Below are positions 42,619-54,461 of a stretch of DNA of 64,000 nucleotides, piece by piece (within the stretch, counting starts at the first letter, position 1; every line of letters begins with the position of its first letter). The notes beneath the pieces were generated by a model that worked only from the letters and a program-made list of their open reading frames with translations, was not told the DNA's origin and did not search any database. The translations under genes and the position numbers were made by a program. This stretch comes from Hypoxylon rubiginosum (taxonomy: Eukaryota; Ascomycota; Sordariomycetes; Xylariales; Hypoxylaceae), in contig CADCXA010000025.1 of the NCBI GenBank assembly GCA_902806565.1, positions 1,178,001 to 1,242,000 on the forward strand. Direction: 5' to 3'.

Positions 42619-45615
42619 TCAGTCGATAACCCGCACGTAGGGCGCGGGGAACAGCCCCTCGGCGCCCATGTAGCAGCCGAACCACCACTCCCCATTCACG
42701 TCCTCGATCTCCCGCACCTCGGCCCCCTTGGGGAATGGGAGCTCGTCCGTCGTGCCGGCCTGCGGGTACCAGGACCACCTGGCCGCGGCCCGGAGCCCGG
42801 CGCCCCCGGCCGGCGGGAAGTAGTCCGCGCTCGTGGCCGGCGCGGGCGCCGTCGCGGACACGTCTACCGTGACGAGCCTCTCGACGAGCTCCGATCCGCT
42901 CGCGCCCTTCCAGCTCCACTTCTGCAGGCGCAAGCCCTCGGCGCCTGGCACCACCGCGGGAAGGCCCTCGTACGGCCCCGTGCGCAGCGTCCTGCCGCCG
43001 ATCGTCTCGTGGAGCGTGCAGCGCCGCAGCCCGAGCGAGCCCTCCGTGAACCCGACGATGGCCATCCTGTGGCCCTTGAGGCAGCGCCTCCAACCCCTAT
43101 GGCCATTTTCGTCCGAGATGCGCTTCTTGTGGACCAGGCTGGCGTAGCAGTCCGCGCAGACTTCGTAATAGCCCGCCTGCGCGTCTTGCGAGACGGCGCT
43201 GGTGCACTCGTAGCAGTGGTATCGGCCGTATGTTGGCAGGATGGCGTCGCGGCAGACCTCGCATGTCGTCGTGAAGGTCAGCGATTTGAAGTTCCCGAGG
43301 CTGACGGCGTTGGGTCCCGAGTAGAGCGTCGCGCCTCGCGGACGTCTGGGAAGCCGGGGGCTGCCCGGCGGGGTATGGGGGCTCGTGGCGGGCGCGACGT
43401 AGGCCAGCGGGAGGAGGGCATGCGTGCAGCATTTGCCCTGGTTGACGCAATTATTGCAGAAGCCCCAGTCGCCCTCGTTGCACGACTCGCACCGCCAGAA
43501 GCATTCGTTGGTCCAGGTAAAACACCGCGCGCAGAACATGCCGCTCTCTAGGCGGTTGTCCGGATTGTCCGTCGTGAGCGTCCTTCGTCCCTCGGCGCCG
43601 CCCGGTGTGTACTTAGGCGGGCGGTACCGACAAGCCGTGAGCGTGTGCGGCGGTTCAAGGCCCTCCTTACCAGCAGCTCGTGCTTTCTCCCAATTTTTCA
43701 AAGCCGCATATCCGAAACCGAACCAGTGTTCGCACCCCCGCGCGGAGCGATAGCAATCTAGGCAGATGTTCCAGTCGCCGTGAGCGCATTTGGAGCAGTT
43801 GTAATGAACCTCGTACTCGATGTGCTGCCGTTTGCATCGCGAACACGTGATCGATGGCTCATAATAATACTGCGACAATGTCCGCTGGTGGTGTGTCTGG
43901 TGAGTAGGTGAAGATAGAAGCCCCAGGCTAGGCAAGGGGGGTTGCGCGACTATAGTGCTGGATGGCCGCCGCGCACGTTTAGGGCGTCCGCTACTAGAAT
44001 CATCAGAATGCGTTTCCGGAGAGGGTGCCGGTGGGATTTGCGCTGCCGAAGCCCGTTCGCTGAAAGAGAGATCCCTCGGTCGAGTGCTGTCCGTCGATGG
44101 TGTCTGCGCAACCGAGTTTGAAGTAGGCATGCTGGCACTTCTCGATTCTGAGATGGAGGGCCGAGATGATGGTTCTGAGCTGTGGGACCTCTGAGTTAGG
44201 TCAGTTTGCGACTTTGCTGCTGGCCGTGTATCCGCTGTTCTCGGTCGTACAGGTTCAGTCACACTTCTTGCGCCGCTAGATTCTCTCCTCCTCCGTCGTC
44301 TATCTGGTTCAGCCCGAACCTCAAGGTGGGTTGACGTGATAGGCGGACGACTACGGTCGTCTGCTTGACTTTGATTAGTGGAACTCGCGGGTCTACTATT
44401 CGCTGAGCTTGATCTTGGCCGGCTGTTAGGTCTCGATATGCCTGCCGGGAGAGGTCGCAAGAGAGGCTGCACTTGCTCAGGTCGGGAAGATGTAAAGCTG
44501 GGATCGCTTCTCCTAGGCTGTTGCTGTTGCTGTTGGGCACGAATTCGTTCTCTTTGCCTTCGTCGATATGCTTCGGTGATCTTTTGGCTCAAATCGTCGT
44601 TCTGGGTGAGGTCAATGTTGTCTAAATCCAATCCGTCAAGAAGACCTTCTTCCTGAATTTGGCGAGCGAATTCTTCTATTTCTCTTTCCAAGTCCCGGGA
44701 GTCAACATCAGACGAACTAATCAACGATCTTATCGATGCTTGGTGTTCTACCCGTCTCCTCCTAGTCCGTGATGAATCACGCGAGCGGTGGTGTGATTCA
44801 CTTCGTTGACGCCGCCGTTCGTCCGAAAGCACGTCGGGTTGCAACGTGTTGCCCGAATCAGCGCGGTATCTGTACTCCTCGTCTCTTTGAGGACGATCAC
44901 GCGCATCGCGATGCCGTGTCTCTCGACTACTATCTCTATCCGACCTACCCCTCCTGTCTTCGGACCGGCTAGATTCATGATGCCGCCGTGCTCGATTTCT
45001 AGATCCTTCGGCCGGCTCGAGACTAACACCGGCTTCCTGCAAACTGAGCTGGCGTGCTTGCTCCAACATCTGCCTCTCCATCTCATCTAATCGTCTTTCC
45101 TCGGGCGACTTCTGGGGCGTCCGTATCTGCGGCAGGACATCATCTCCAGGTTTGTATTTCTTGCGCATCTCCTCCTTTTCATCCTCCGGCTTTGCCTTGT
45201 CGGGATTCGCGGCCAGGAACATGTCGAGGAGGGTAGTGACGGTAGCATTGTGGCGGGTATCTCGAACAGGCGCGCGACATGATGGGCAAGTGAATATTTG
45301 CGAACCGATCGTAGGAGGGTTCGGGGAGGTTTCTGCTATTAATTTTTGGTACGCAAACCAGTCCTTTAGACAAGATCCGCAGAAAGTGTGCAGACAGTCG
45401 AGTAATGTTAAGGGTTGATAGAGAATGTCGGTGCAGATCTAATAATTGTTCAGCCTCGTCCGACTTACTTAACACTACCACGCCGATATATGTCCATATA
45501 CTCCTCGTATATACCTACCAAGGTATCCATACTTGATATATGTAAATAAAATATCTCAACTTACCGAACAAGTCAGCTCCTTCTCCAGGTCAACTCCAGG
45601 CTTTGGGGAATCCAT
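42619..45615 (-). CDS. RING finger - triple ZZ-like - SH3 protein, putative E3 ubiquitin ligase
   Basis: Minus-strand exons 45615-45565 and 45438-42619 give about 956 residues; the 126-nt intron splits the RING after its first Cys. The RING (about 15-75) has LTCSICTDILYQPL, LDCLHTFCGSCLKDW and FTCPSCRAPV, a C3HC4 pattern. Residues 90-530 are charged, Arg/Ser/Glu-rich and disordered, with a polyQ run. Three treble-clef Cys/His clusters follow: CSRCKRQHIEYEVHYNCSKC (about 545), FCARCFTWTNECFWRCESCN (about 648) and CEVCRDAILPTYGRYHCYEC (about 741), all ZZ-like. The last 55 residues, starting ARWSWYPQAG, with GEWWFGCYMGAEGLFPAPYV, form an SH3 domain. The RING predicts ubiquitin-ligase activity; targets are unknown. 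Confidence 0.85.
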
Positions 45616-46601
45616 TGTGCCTGGCGTTGCGACCTGTTATGAAGGGATATCGATGGTCGATGATCGATGATTTTTAGTGGTGGGGGGCACTCGATTAATG
45701 GGACGTTAGGTATATAATGAATGGTATTGGCGAGTTAAAGTACTTTCGTATTGTCGCCCACACACCATCAGAGGTGACCGCATGGTGCTAACAGCTGGGC
45801 ATCTGACCGTAGATTTCAGTCGCTCAAGTAAGGACGAAGACTAGCAGTAAGACGCAGATGCAACAATCATGTTCAAGGCAACAGTCAGCTTTCGCAAGTA
45901 ATTGTCAGCACTATTAACCACGGCGGTGAGTATTCAGCTTGTTTATTAGTGAAAAGTGGATATACGGAATAACTAGAATAATTTCCATCTTAATTGATGC
46001 CGATTTTGAGATTTGGGGTTAAGACGATGGAGAAATCCGTAGATGGGACAGAGGGGATAAAGATCAGGTGTCTATTTTTACATAGTTGGGGGTTATGTAA
46101 TTAATTTTCCGATCTCATGCAGTAAAGCAGACTATATACCTTGCGTAACCTTCACTTTTATGCATATCTCATAGTCCTTGTCTGAATCACACATGAAGGT
46201 TCTCCTTAGCTTGAATCCGTGATACATTAGAGGTATAGGTATATCATTTGAAACTTACATATGAATACGAAGCCTTACTTTCATACTAGAAAGTCATTAA
46301 TCTAGTCTGGTTTGTATGTTCGTGAGTTAGCTTTAGGCAGGTAACTTAGGTAGGTAGTTTGGTATCAAATGGCTAATTGCGGAAATATAAACGAAACTGG
46401 GTATTATGGTTCATATCCTGGATTTTCAAATGATATAGCTAAAATATGTTGTCGAAACCGTGGAGTCAAGCGCAAACAAGTCCCAGTTATCATTATTTCC
46501 CAATTTCCCAACCTCGAGATGATAACCGATGTAGTTAAGCGTACAGCATAATTCATCCCGTTTCAATACGCCACGATGATAATCAGGCACCGCTAATTCC
46601 T
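45616..46601. other. Intergenic
   Basis: AT-rich, with an ACTTAGGTAGGTAG motif near 46338. The short frame at 46369-46551 has no family resemblance. No gene is supported. Confidence 0.5.
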
Positions 46602-47535
46602 TCATTTATGTGTCCACTCGGGCTTCTTCTTCTCCGCGAAAGCCTTCATCCCGATCTTCTGGTCCTCGCTGCCGAAGAGGCTGTGGAACACCCGCCTCTC
46701 GTACTCGACCCCATCTCTCAGGGGTAGGTCCTGGCTCTTGTTCACGGCCTCCTTGGCGGCCAGGATGGCCACCTTCGAGTAGCCGGCGATCGTCTCGGCC
46801 GTCTTCAGGGTGCCCTCCATGAGCGCCTCGTAGCTGGGGAAGGCCCTGGCCGCGAGACCCCACTGCGCGGCGTCGACGCCGCTCAGAGACCTGCCCGTCA
46901 GGATCAGCTCCATGGCCCGCGACTTGCCGATGGCCCGCGTCAGCCGCTGGCTGCCGCCGGCGCCCGGGATGACGCCCAGCTTGATCTCGGGCTGCCCGAA
47001 GTTGGCCATCTCCGTGCAGTACAGGATGTCGCACATCATGGCGAGCTCGCAGCCGCCGCCGAGGGCGTGGCCGGCCACGGCGGCGATGATGGGCTTCTTG
47101 ATCTGGGTCGTGAGCTGTGACCACGACTCGATGAAACTTGTGGTGTAGGCTTCGGAGAAGGTAAGGGGCGCCATCTCCTTGATATCCGCGCCTGCAGCGA
47201 AGGCCTTCTCCGAACCTGTTAGGATAATGACCGAGACGCTGTCTGACGAGTTGAACTCGCCCAAGGCCTGATTGAGCTCATGAATAAGGGGCGTGCACAA
47301 GGCGTTTAGGGCTTTTGGCCGGTTCAAAGTTACTAGTAGGCACAGTGTAAGTCAAGTAGTAACTTCATAGTAGAGACATCATCGTCTCACCTTGCCCAAC
47401 TCCCGGCTTGGGCTCTGATGTTAGGATATACTCGTAGGATCTGGCTGTTGTTGCAGAGAACTGGCGAACTGTTCTAGGAAGGGTGCATGGTTGAAAGCGT
47501 GAGGCTAGCGGCCTCAACGTTCGTAGTGTGTTCAT
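46602..47535 (-). CDS. Mitochondrial short-chain enoyl-CoA hydratase
   Basis: Minus-strand exons 47535-47391 and 47332-46602 give about 291 residues; the 58-nt intron keeps phase 1. The N-terminus MNTLRTLRPLASRFQPCTLP with RTVRQFSATTARS is a matrix presequence. The crotonase core has VTLNRPKALNAL and ILTGSEKAFAAGADIKEM (oxyanion-hole loop), GHALGGGCELAMMCD (second oxyanion NH and first catalytic Glu), and FGQPEIKLGVIPGAGGSQRL (second catalytic Glu). It ends with an FAEKKKPEWTHK-type tail typical of ECHS1 orthologues. It hydrates 2-trans-enoyl-CoA in beta-oxidation and branched-chain amino-acid breakdown. Both acid residues are present, so a hydratase is expected rather than an isomerase. Confidence 0.93.
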
Positions 47536-48255
47536 CTCGAGGGAACTAATGAATCGGAAGTACTGGGAACACAAAAAACCCATTCATTGGGAACCGATAG
47601 AAACCCGAATAGCAATTCAAGATTATGGTTTTGACTATTATATTTATAGAAAGGAATGGCCGCCTTGCAGTAGTTCAGGTATGTTTCAAACAGGCCACTG
47701 CAGGAGTCTACGTCTGTAGGCCCGTCTTAAGGAGCTTTGAGCTTTTGAGCTCGTTTAAACAAGTGACGTCGAAGCCGAAACTGGCCGAGGATAACGATGA
47801 ATTCACTTAATAAGCACCATGCAGTTACGGGGTACAGGAACATTACCTAAAGTGATAAAAGTGCAGATAGGGGGAAAAGAGGGGCAGAGAGGCGGAGGGG
47901 CTAGACTTGCCGGGTCCGTCTCCCTTGTTCCCCTGCTTTCGTGACTCGAACTAACGTCGCATGTGGCTAGTGAATATGTGGCTCAAATCAATTTAATTTA
48001 CAGTAGCTGGCCACATTGTTCCAAAAGGTTGGCTCCCCTGGCTGGGCGTAGATCTCCAAAAGTTTCGCGACGTGCAAATTACTGAGCCTGCATTCATCAA
48101 TCTCTTCCAACGCAACGCAGTACACCAATCCATCAGCCTCACGAACCGCATTTCCCATCGCACTCTTGCGCCGATCATCCCGTAGCCTTATCGGAGGCCT
48201 AGAATAAACGCTTATTCACCTTAATCAATTCAAAGAAACAATAAATCTCGGCATC
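47536..48255. promoter_or_regulatory. Divergent promoter between enoyl-CoA hydratase and RER1
   Basis: A 720-bp region between two start codons pointing away from each other. A purine-rich GGGGGAAAAGAGGGGCAGAG patch lies near 47870. No gene seen. Confidence 0.45.
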
Positions 48256-49009
48256 ATGGATAACGTCGAAGCCGACCAGACCCCCTTCGCTGCCGTCACA
48301 GCCCAGACGTCGCGGCTCCAGAGAGTATGTGGTTTCCTTTGCGCCGGTCACTGCGGAATAATTTGTGGACGAATCTAACATCGCAAAGCAATACCAAGCT
48401 CTATTAGATAAGTCGACGCCTTTCGTCCTCTATCGATGGGTTGGCACTGGCGCATTTATATGCGTCTTCTTCCTGCGCGTCTTCTTTGCACAGGGCTGGT
48501 ATATCGGTAAGAAAACTGTCTTATGGCATATACAATAAGAAACCGCTTTATTAACGAGGACTAGTCGCCTATGCGCTTGGAATCTACCTGCTCAATCTGT
48601 TCCTCGCCTTCCTGCAGCCCAAGTTCGACCCCTCGAACGACATGTTGGACAATGAGATGGAGGATGGTTCTGCGGGCGGTCTTCCAACCAAGCAGGACGA
48701 GGAGTTTCGACCATTCATTCGAAGACTGCCGGAATTCAAGTTCTGGCACGAGGCGACCCGCGCCATCACTATCGCGTTTCTCTGCAGCTGGTTCGAGATC
48801 TTCAACGTCCCAGTCTTCTGGCCCGTCTTGGTTATGTACTGGATCATCCTCTTTGTTCTGACCAGTAAGTTTGAGTCCACTAGGATCCCCGATACAGAAC
48901 TTGACTAACCCTAGTTATAGTGCGCAAGCAAATCCAGCATATGATCAAGTACAGATATGTGCCCTTTTCCTTCGGCAAGACGAAATACGGCAAAACCAGC
49001 ACCTCATAA
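48256..49009 (+). CDS. RER1: ER retrieval receptor Rer1
   Basis: Exons 48256-48324, 48389-48506, 48565-48864 and 48921-49009 give 191 residues; introns of 64, 58 and 56 nt all keep phase. Four hydrophobic segments match Rer1: GTGAFICVFFLRVFFAQGWY, VAYALGIYLLNLFLAFLQPK, and the pair ITIAFLCSWFEIFNVPVFWP and LVMYWIILFVLTMRKQI. The signature DEEFRPFIRRLPEFKFW sits between segments 2 and 3, and the tail is YRYVPFSFGKTKYGK. Rer1 sits in the cis-Golgi and returns escaped ER membrane proteins in COPI vesicles by recognising polar residues in their transmembrane domains. Length matches yeast Rer1 (188). Confidence 0.97.
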
Positions 49010-49846
49010 GTGTGGGTAATGGATCTACATGGCTACATTCGTATTTTTTCACGACGACACTGGGAAGGGGGAAGCAGACAGGTCTAGACGAGATGTAGAC
49101 ATTCTCACTACATTCTTGAAGAAGACTACCTAAACAGGGGGGTGTACGTTGATATTCAACTGTATAAATTATGGCACGGGACATTTTGTATGAGGTTCAC
49201 GGGCAGCTGGGCGGTCTTACGGAGTAATGTTGAGAGCTTCCAATCAATGCTGGTCAGTCTCTGAAAGAGGAAGATGTCCTTGGGCTATTGAGCAAGACAA
49301 GGAATGACAATAGCATTGGAGATTGGATCTTCCGGGGTTCAATAGATACTACACTAGAGAACACAATAATAATCCGCTTTGAAAGCCAATTCCACCAATA
49401 GGTAATCGCATAGCCAAAGCCAATTATTATAGCTAAGGCTTTGTTGGGGATAGGGGATAGGGGATGGGGGATGGGGGATGGGGGGAATTCCAGCCTTGAG
49501 CCTTGAGCCTTGCGATAACGATAAAGCTTGGGGTGGCAGGGCACACCTTCCAACGTACAACTTTTTTTGCGATTAGAAACAACCGGCAAAAGCACCGCGA
49601 CGCGTGCCACACTAAGAGCTTTAGGTATAACAAAACCCATACCTATCAATTACTGCCAATTTAAGGTATTAGATTTCGCCATCGCAAACGAACTTCGGAG
49701 TTTAACACGAGGTGCAAGTCCTTTGACGATTCCCATCTCGACATCGTCAAAGGTCTTGATTTATTATCAACCCGCCTTCCTTTCCTCCTTTCCATTGCCA
49801 ATCTTCATCCTCCCGCTACATTCTTCATCGGCCATATTCATTCAGA
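49010..49846. other. Intergenic with G-rich tandem repeat
   Basis: 3' region of RER1 and promoter of PAF1. It holds the G-run array at 49446-49486, a short (CCTTGAG)2 repeat near 49496, and a C/T-rich leader before the PAF1 start. Confidence 0.55.
49446..49486 (+). repeat. (GGGGAT[A/G])n array, G-quadruplex candidate
   Basis: Six consecutive runs of four to six G separated by AT or ATA on the plus strand, starting GGGGATAGGGGATAGGGGAT. This fits the G3+N1-7 pattern four times over. It lies about 360-400 bp upstream of the PAF1 start. Confidence 0.85.
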
Positions 49847-51359
49847 ATGGCGTCTTCGTCGCGCAACGGCGACCATCGCTCTGTTCACCAAGATTTCATC
49901 GCTAGAATCCGATTTTCCAATGCGCTACCACCGCCTCCTAACCCGCCCAAGCTCCTCGACATCCCTAACACCGGCTTAGCTAGCGGCCAGTACACAGCAC
50001 CAGGCTTTGCCTCTAGATTAGCTAGAGAACAGCCGCTGAATATCGAAGCCGATGCAGAGTTGGGAATGCCATTGGACCTGGTGGGAATGCCGGGTATCTT
50101 TGACGGTGATGAAAGCTGTGAGTGGAATAGGACTACGAAGCTAGGACGAACACGCAATGATTGACTCGAATGTAGCTATCCAAGCCCCTGCGCAACCGCC
50201 GCCCATCCATCCCCACGATCGGGCCCTTCTCAGAGCCCCTGGTAGTCTAGGTAATCCAAAGCTCGCCGAAGCCAACGTATCTTTCCTCCGTCGCACAGAA
50301 TACATCTCTTCCGTAGCTACCAAGTCTCGCCATGAAACGGGTCCACTGCGAAGTACCAATTCGGCACCGAAGCGCCCCCCGAAGCGACCTTCTCCCGAAC
50401 CGGACGTTGATTCGCCCGTCCATATCAAGAAGAAGATAGACCAAGGCTTCGCCGTAGCGGCTGCGAATCTGAAGGACAAGAGTAGGGTCAAGCACCCCAC
50501 AAAGCGCAATGTTAAGCTCGTTGACGCTTACCCCTTGGTACCCGACCTCGAGGCCTTCCCCGACTCGGGCGCCTACGTGACCTTCAAGTTTACTCATAAC
50601 CCTCTGCCGCCCTCGCGAATCTACGACAGGCGCCTTCTCAACGGTATCCTCAAGCCTATTAGCAAGAGCGATGCCGAGGAGGCAGCCTTCGCCATGGCCA
50701 TGCAGGCGCACGAACGCGATCCTACCCACGTACCCAAGCCGCAGAACCTTATGGACTACGACTTCTTCCTAGCCGACTCCATGAATGCCTTCGAGCGTTT
50801 CCGGCAGAGGCTCGACGTCGAGAACCCAGAGCACGACGATGATAGTTTGTACACACACAAGAGCAACGGCAAGCCCAACTTCCTGTTCCCGCGATTGCGC
50901 TCGTACGAGACGGCACAGGAGCTAGAGCTTAGCAACCAGACCAAGTACGATGAAGAGGTGGTATTGACGTTCAACGACGACGAGATGATGGACCAGAAGG
51001 CCGCGTTCTACTACCCGGTCATGCAGCGCAGCATCATCAAGCCGCAGCGGAACAAGAACATCGCCCGCACCATAGGACTGGCGCCGGCGGACCTTGGCCT
51101 TGACGAGCGGAACATCGACCAGCTGGACGTCGTGGTAGAGGACCCGACGGACACCATCCGCGGCTGGATGAACCTGTACCGGGACTACCCCTACGGTAGG
51201 GACGAGGAGCCCGGCGAGGGACAGGAAGACGCGGACGGGGAGCATCAGAACGGCGGGAAGCACAACGGTCGTGCTTCGAGCCAGCAGCAGCAGGTGGTGA
51301 ACTTGGACGACGACGACGACGACGAAGATCAGGATGCCGAGGGGGACGAGGAGGACTAG
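49847..51359 (+). CDS. PAF1: RNA polymerase II-associated Paf1 complex subunit Paf1
   Basis: Exons 49847-50117 and 50176-51359 give about 484 residues; the 58-nt intron keeps phase 1. The N-terminal block HQDFIARIRFSNALPPPPNP with PPKLLDIP is the diagnostic Paf1 start, followed by LAREQPLNIEADAELGMPLDL and FLRRTEYISS, all conserved from yeast to human. Later blocks are DAYPLVPDLEAFPDSGAYV, RPQNLMDYDFFL-type sequence (KPQNLMDYDFFLADSMN) and FNDDEMMDQKAAFYYPVMQR. The C-terminus is an acidic, polyQ- and polyD-rich tail (DDDDDDDEDQDAEGDEED), normal for Paf1. The complex travels with elongating polymerase and supports H2B ubiquitylation and H3K4/K36/K79 methylation, so it works in the same pathway as the Swd2 gene 35 kb away. 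Confidence 0.96.
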
Positions 51360-54300
51360 GCAACTTCCTTTTACTCTGACCGGACCTACCAAGTAGGTAC
51401 CTAACATATCAATCAATAGCAGGATAATTTTCTTGTAATCAAAAGGCACTATTCCTTAACTGCATAATAGCTTTTGTTTAAGTACACGGGGTACGCACAC
51501 CTTGGACATGGTCGACCAAAGTCCTCTGCTAGGTGGTTGTCGTTGTTAAACCTGCCTCTGTTATATAGCGCTAAAATCATTTTCCCGATCATCAAGTTCC
51601 CCTTTTTTCCTCTGGCTAAGACGCCGGAGGTAGGTACATGTCTATGAAATGCTATACCCATAGTTACGGTATGCCCACTAAGAGCTAGCAGGCGCTCTTT
51701 TCAATATCAGTCATGGTTTGGGAAAGGGAATAGGTGGATGATGAGAGTTTTCTGTTACGTGATTATATTGTAGTTTATGAAGTGTGAGTGTTGAATAGAC
51801 ACAAGATCTAGAGATAGTGAGTATCTACTTAGTCAGTAGGATTTCCAGTTGAGAAACAAGGTTGCGGCGTTCTCAGGATTCATAATGGCAACCAAGGGCT
51901 CTCAGAATTAATATATCCTGACTTCGAGTCGGGGACTGCCACAAAGACACATTGGTGTTTCTAAAGACCATTTCCCGGTCTTATCATCGAAGCCCTAGGA
52001 AACCAATTGTGGAAGTCGAGTCTAGATAATCGAGGCTGTGTAGAATTTGGTAACAAATTTCTTTGTCTTAAATACTAGTTATATAAGTCTTATTCTACAA
52101 ACTTATATTATCCCTTCCTGTCGATGCCCAAGAACCAGTCTATCCTCAAACATTTGTAGTAAGTAATGTAGACCATCGGTCATATGCCCCAGGAGATGAC
52201 CGGTCCCAGAGCAGGAAGATATAAAATGGCCAATGCCCTAGTATGAGAATACCCAGCATACTAGATTGTTCGTCTGCTTTATTTCTTTCTTTTTGAAGAG
52301 AGCTCGGAGATGCAATCGTGGAGAGTGTTTCTCATAGGTGTCTGATATACTTCCCTATTTATTTCTTTACCTAACGTCTATGACCTAAAGATGGTTCTCC
52401 TTAACTAATCCTCAGTCTCAGAAACGCAACCCGAGAGCATGAACGTTACAAATGTTCTCCTTCGTTCTAACTGTCGGGGGGCGACACCAGGGTTAGTCGT
52501 ATCGTATCGTCAAAATAATCAATTTCCAGGTAGTGCGTCATTGGTCGAGAAAAGGAGCTATGTATGTGCTGTGCCGTAAAGGGGTTCGTACACCTGAGAG
52601 GGAAGAGCGGTATTTAAGAGTCGGATAAAAAAAGAAGGCTATGTATATATTAGCTTCATCTCGTGATAGTAAGAACGAGCTGTTAGAATGGGTGCCGTAC
52701 GTGGCTGGCACGACGTAGGGAATAGAGTGTTTTGATGAAACGGAATTGCTACTTAAATCAAGGCAGAGCCGAGTCGGACAACAGCCTTCCGGCACTTATA
52801 AGAGAGCTGACGGAACAACCAATGCTTAGCATCTCTCACACGGCTCTTATCTCGCGTGTAAGCAGAACAGGCCGGTCTCTTCCAAACCCACGCCCCAGTT
52901 GCTTCGACGTTAAGGGAGCTTTTATCCTATCCGAACTACGTATCTAGGCAGACACATGGAAGCAGTTGGAAGGAAATAATTCACTCACGGAGTATCTATA
53001 AACCAGCCATTAAGGGGACGTCCGACCCACACTAGGACGGGAACCACCCCCTCGGGACCGTCAACCCCCCCTTTTTTTAATATCAATCCCTCCCTACTCC
53101 AAAAAAAAAAAATACATACCGAATCCGCCACGGCGGACGAATCGAGGTAAACCACATGACTGCCCCTTCATGCTCATCCCGGAGATGCCAATTTCTCTTT
53201 CATGCACGACATACCTGCACCGCATGAAGGAGGCGGTCACGTGAGTCTCTCGGTCCCGGGCTCTCGGGTCCGTCGGAGAGACCGGGGGTGGTCCTGGGTC
53301 GCAGCGAGGGCCGCAGGGATACATACCTATCTGGCTTTGCGTCGTTGAAGAGTGAAAGGTTCGGTCGGTCGGGAAGGTAGGGAGGAGATGGGCTGATACT
53401 GCTTACCAGGTAGGTAAGAAACGCTTTATGCCCCGTCCGCGCGGCCCGCCCCGAACATCTTATATAGTACGAGTGTCCGGAGGGGAGGGGAGGAGAGGAG
53501 GCGGCTAAGGCTAGCTGCAGGTCACTACATGCTGTCATGGGACGGGCAAGCCGGGTTTTTCTGACGATATGACATGTCGTGCGTTGTGCGTCGGGCTTTT
53601 TTTTTTTAAAAACTCGATGTCAGATCGCACCCGGTCGGGCAAGGCTCGCTGATAGGCTAGCTAAGTAGTCTAATCCTCCGAAGCAGGCAGATCCTGTCCT
53701 ACGTATATCTTCTTTTCCTATCGCCTCAGAATTTTATAGGTACTCCCATTTGGATATTTCGAGCTAGGAGGTGAGAAAGGATCGCCTTCCTTGCCGCCGG
53801 GTTTCGGGTTTCGTACCAGGCAAAACCCGGATACTATCAAGTGTAGCATATCGAAAAGAAGTTGGTCTCTAATTGAAACTTCGAGATCTCGACCGGAATG
53901 GTACCGATCTATCAGAGGGCTGCTTCGTCTCTCCGTGTATATTGGGAAAACGATAAACTTGGCCTGCTCCTAGAAACGTGAGTGGCTACCTGAATCAGCG
54001 ACGGTAATAGTAGTTACACAACATCGTCCGTGTCCTGAAATTTTCTTCCCGCTTCGTAACCTACATCGATAGTAGGAACTCAAAGGAAAAAGGAGGGTTA
54101 AGTGAGTACACCTCGCAAGACTCGTCTGAGTGAAAACAAATAGAGTCTTCTATGAGCTCGATTGAGGGCAAGATCCCGCCCAAACAGCACCGTAAATTAC
54201 ATCGGGAAGCAATGTTATATATGTTCAGACTGGCGTCGATTTCTAGGCAGGTAAATAAACAAAGGTATATCTAATATATCCACAAGCGAAGCGAAGCGAA

Positions 54301-54461
54301 GCACACACACACACCGAGAGGTCAACGATCTAAGAACCCTCCCCCTTACCTAACACCATCTCCCAACTCCTTCCTTCCATCTCTTTATATGTCGACACCA
54401 TTACATCATATTCCCCGGTAGGTAGGTAAAAATAAAATAAAAACGTTCCATCGTTATGTAC
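51360..54461. other. Gene-free stretch, 3.1 kb
   Basis: No coding region stands up on either strand. Features seen: GTAGGTACCTAAC and GTAGGTACATG words near 51392 and 51628, an A-run at 53099-53111, a G/A-rich patch at 53475-53505, a T-run at 53599-53607 and the microsatellite at 54284-54315. The 53.1-53.5 kb part is GC-rich with CpG words but gives no recognisable protein. Confidence 0.6.
54284..54315. repeat. Compound microsatellite (AGCGA)n-(CA)n
   Basis: About four copies of the five-base unit AGCGA run directly into six CA dinucleotides, 150 bp downstream of the catalase stop codon. Confidence 0.85.

Noticed and set aside
46369..46551. 60-codon plus-strand open frame starting MANCGNINETGYYGSYPGF
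   Set aside because: Isolated in AT-rich intergenic DNA with no promoter-like context, splice partner or family resemblance.
51360..54461. A hidden gene or mobile element in the 3.1-kb gap before catalase
   Set aside because: No frame shows sustained coding character, and I found no long terminal repeats, terminal inverted repeats or transposase motifs.
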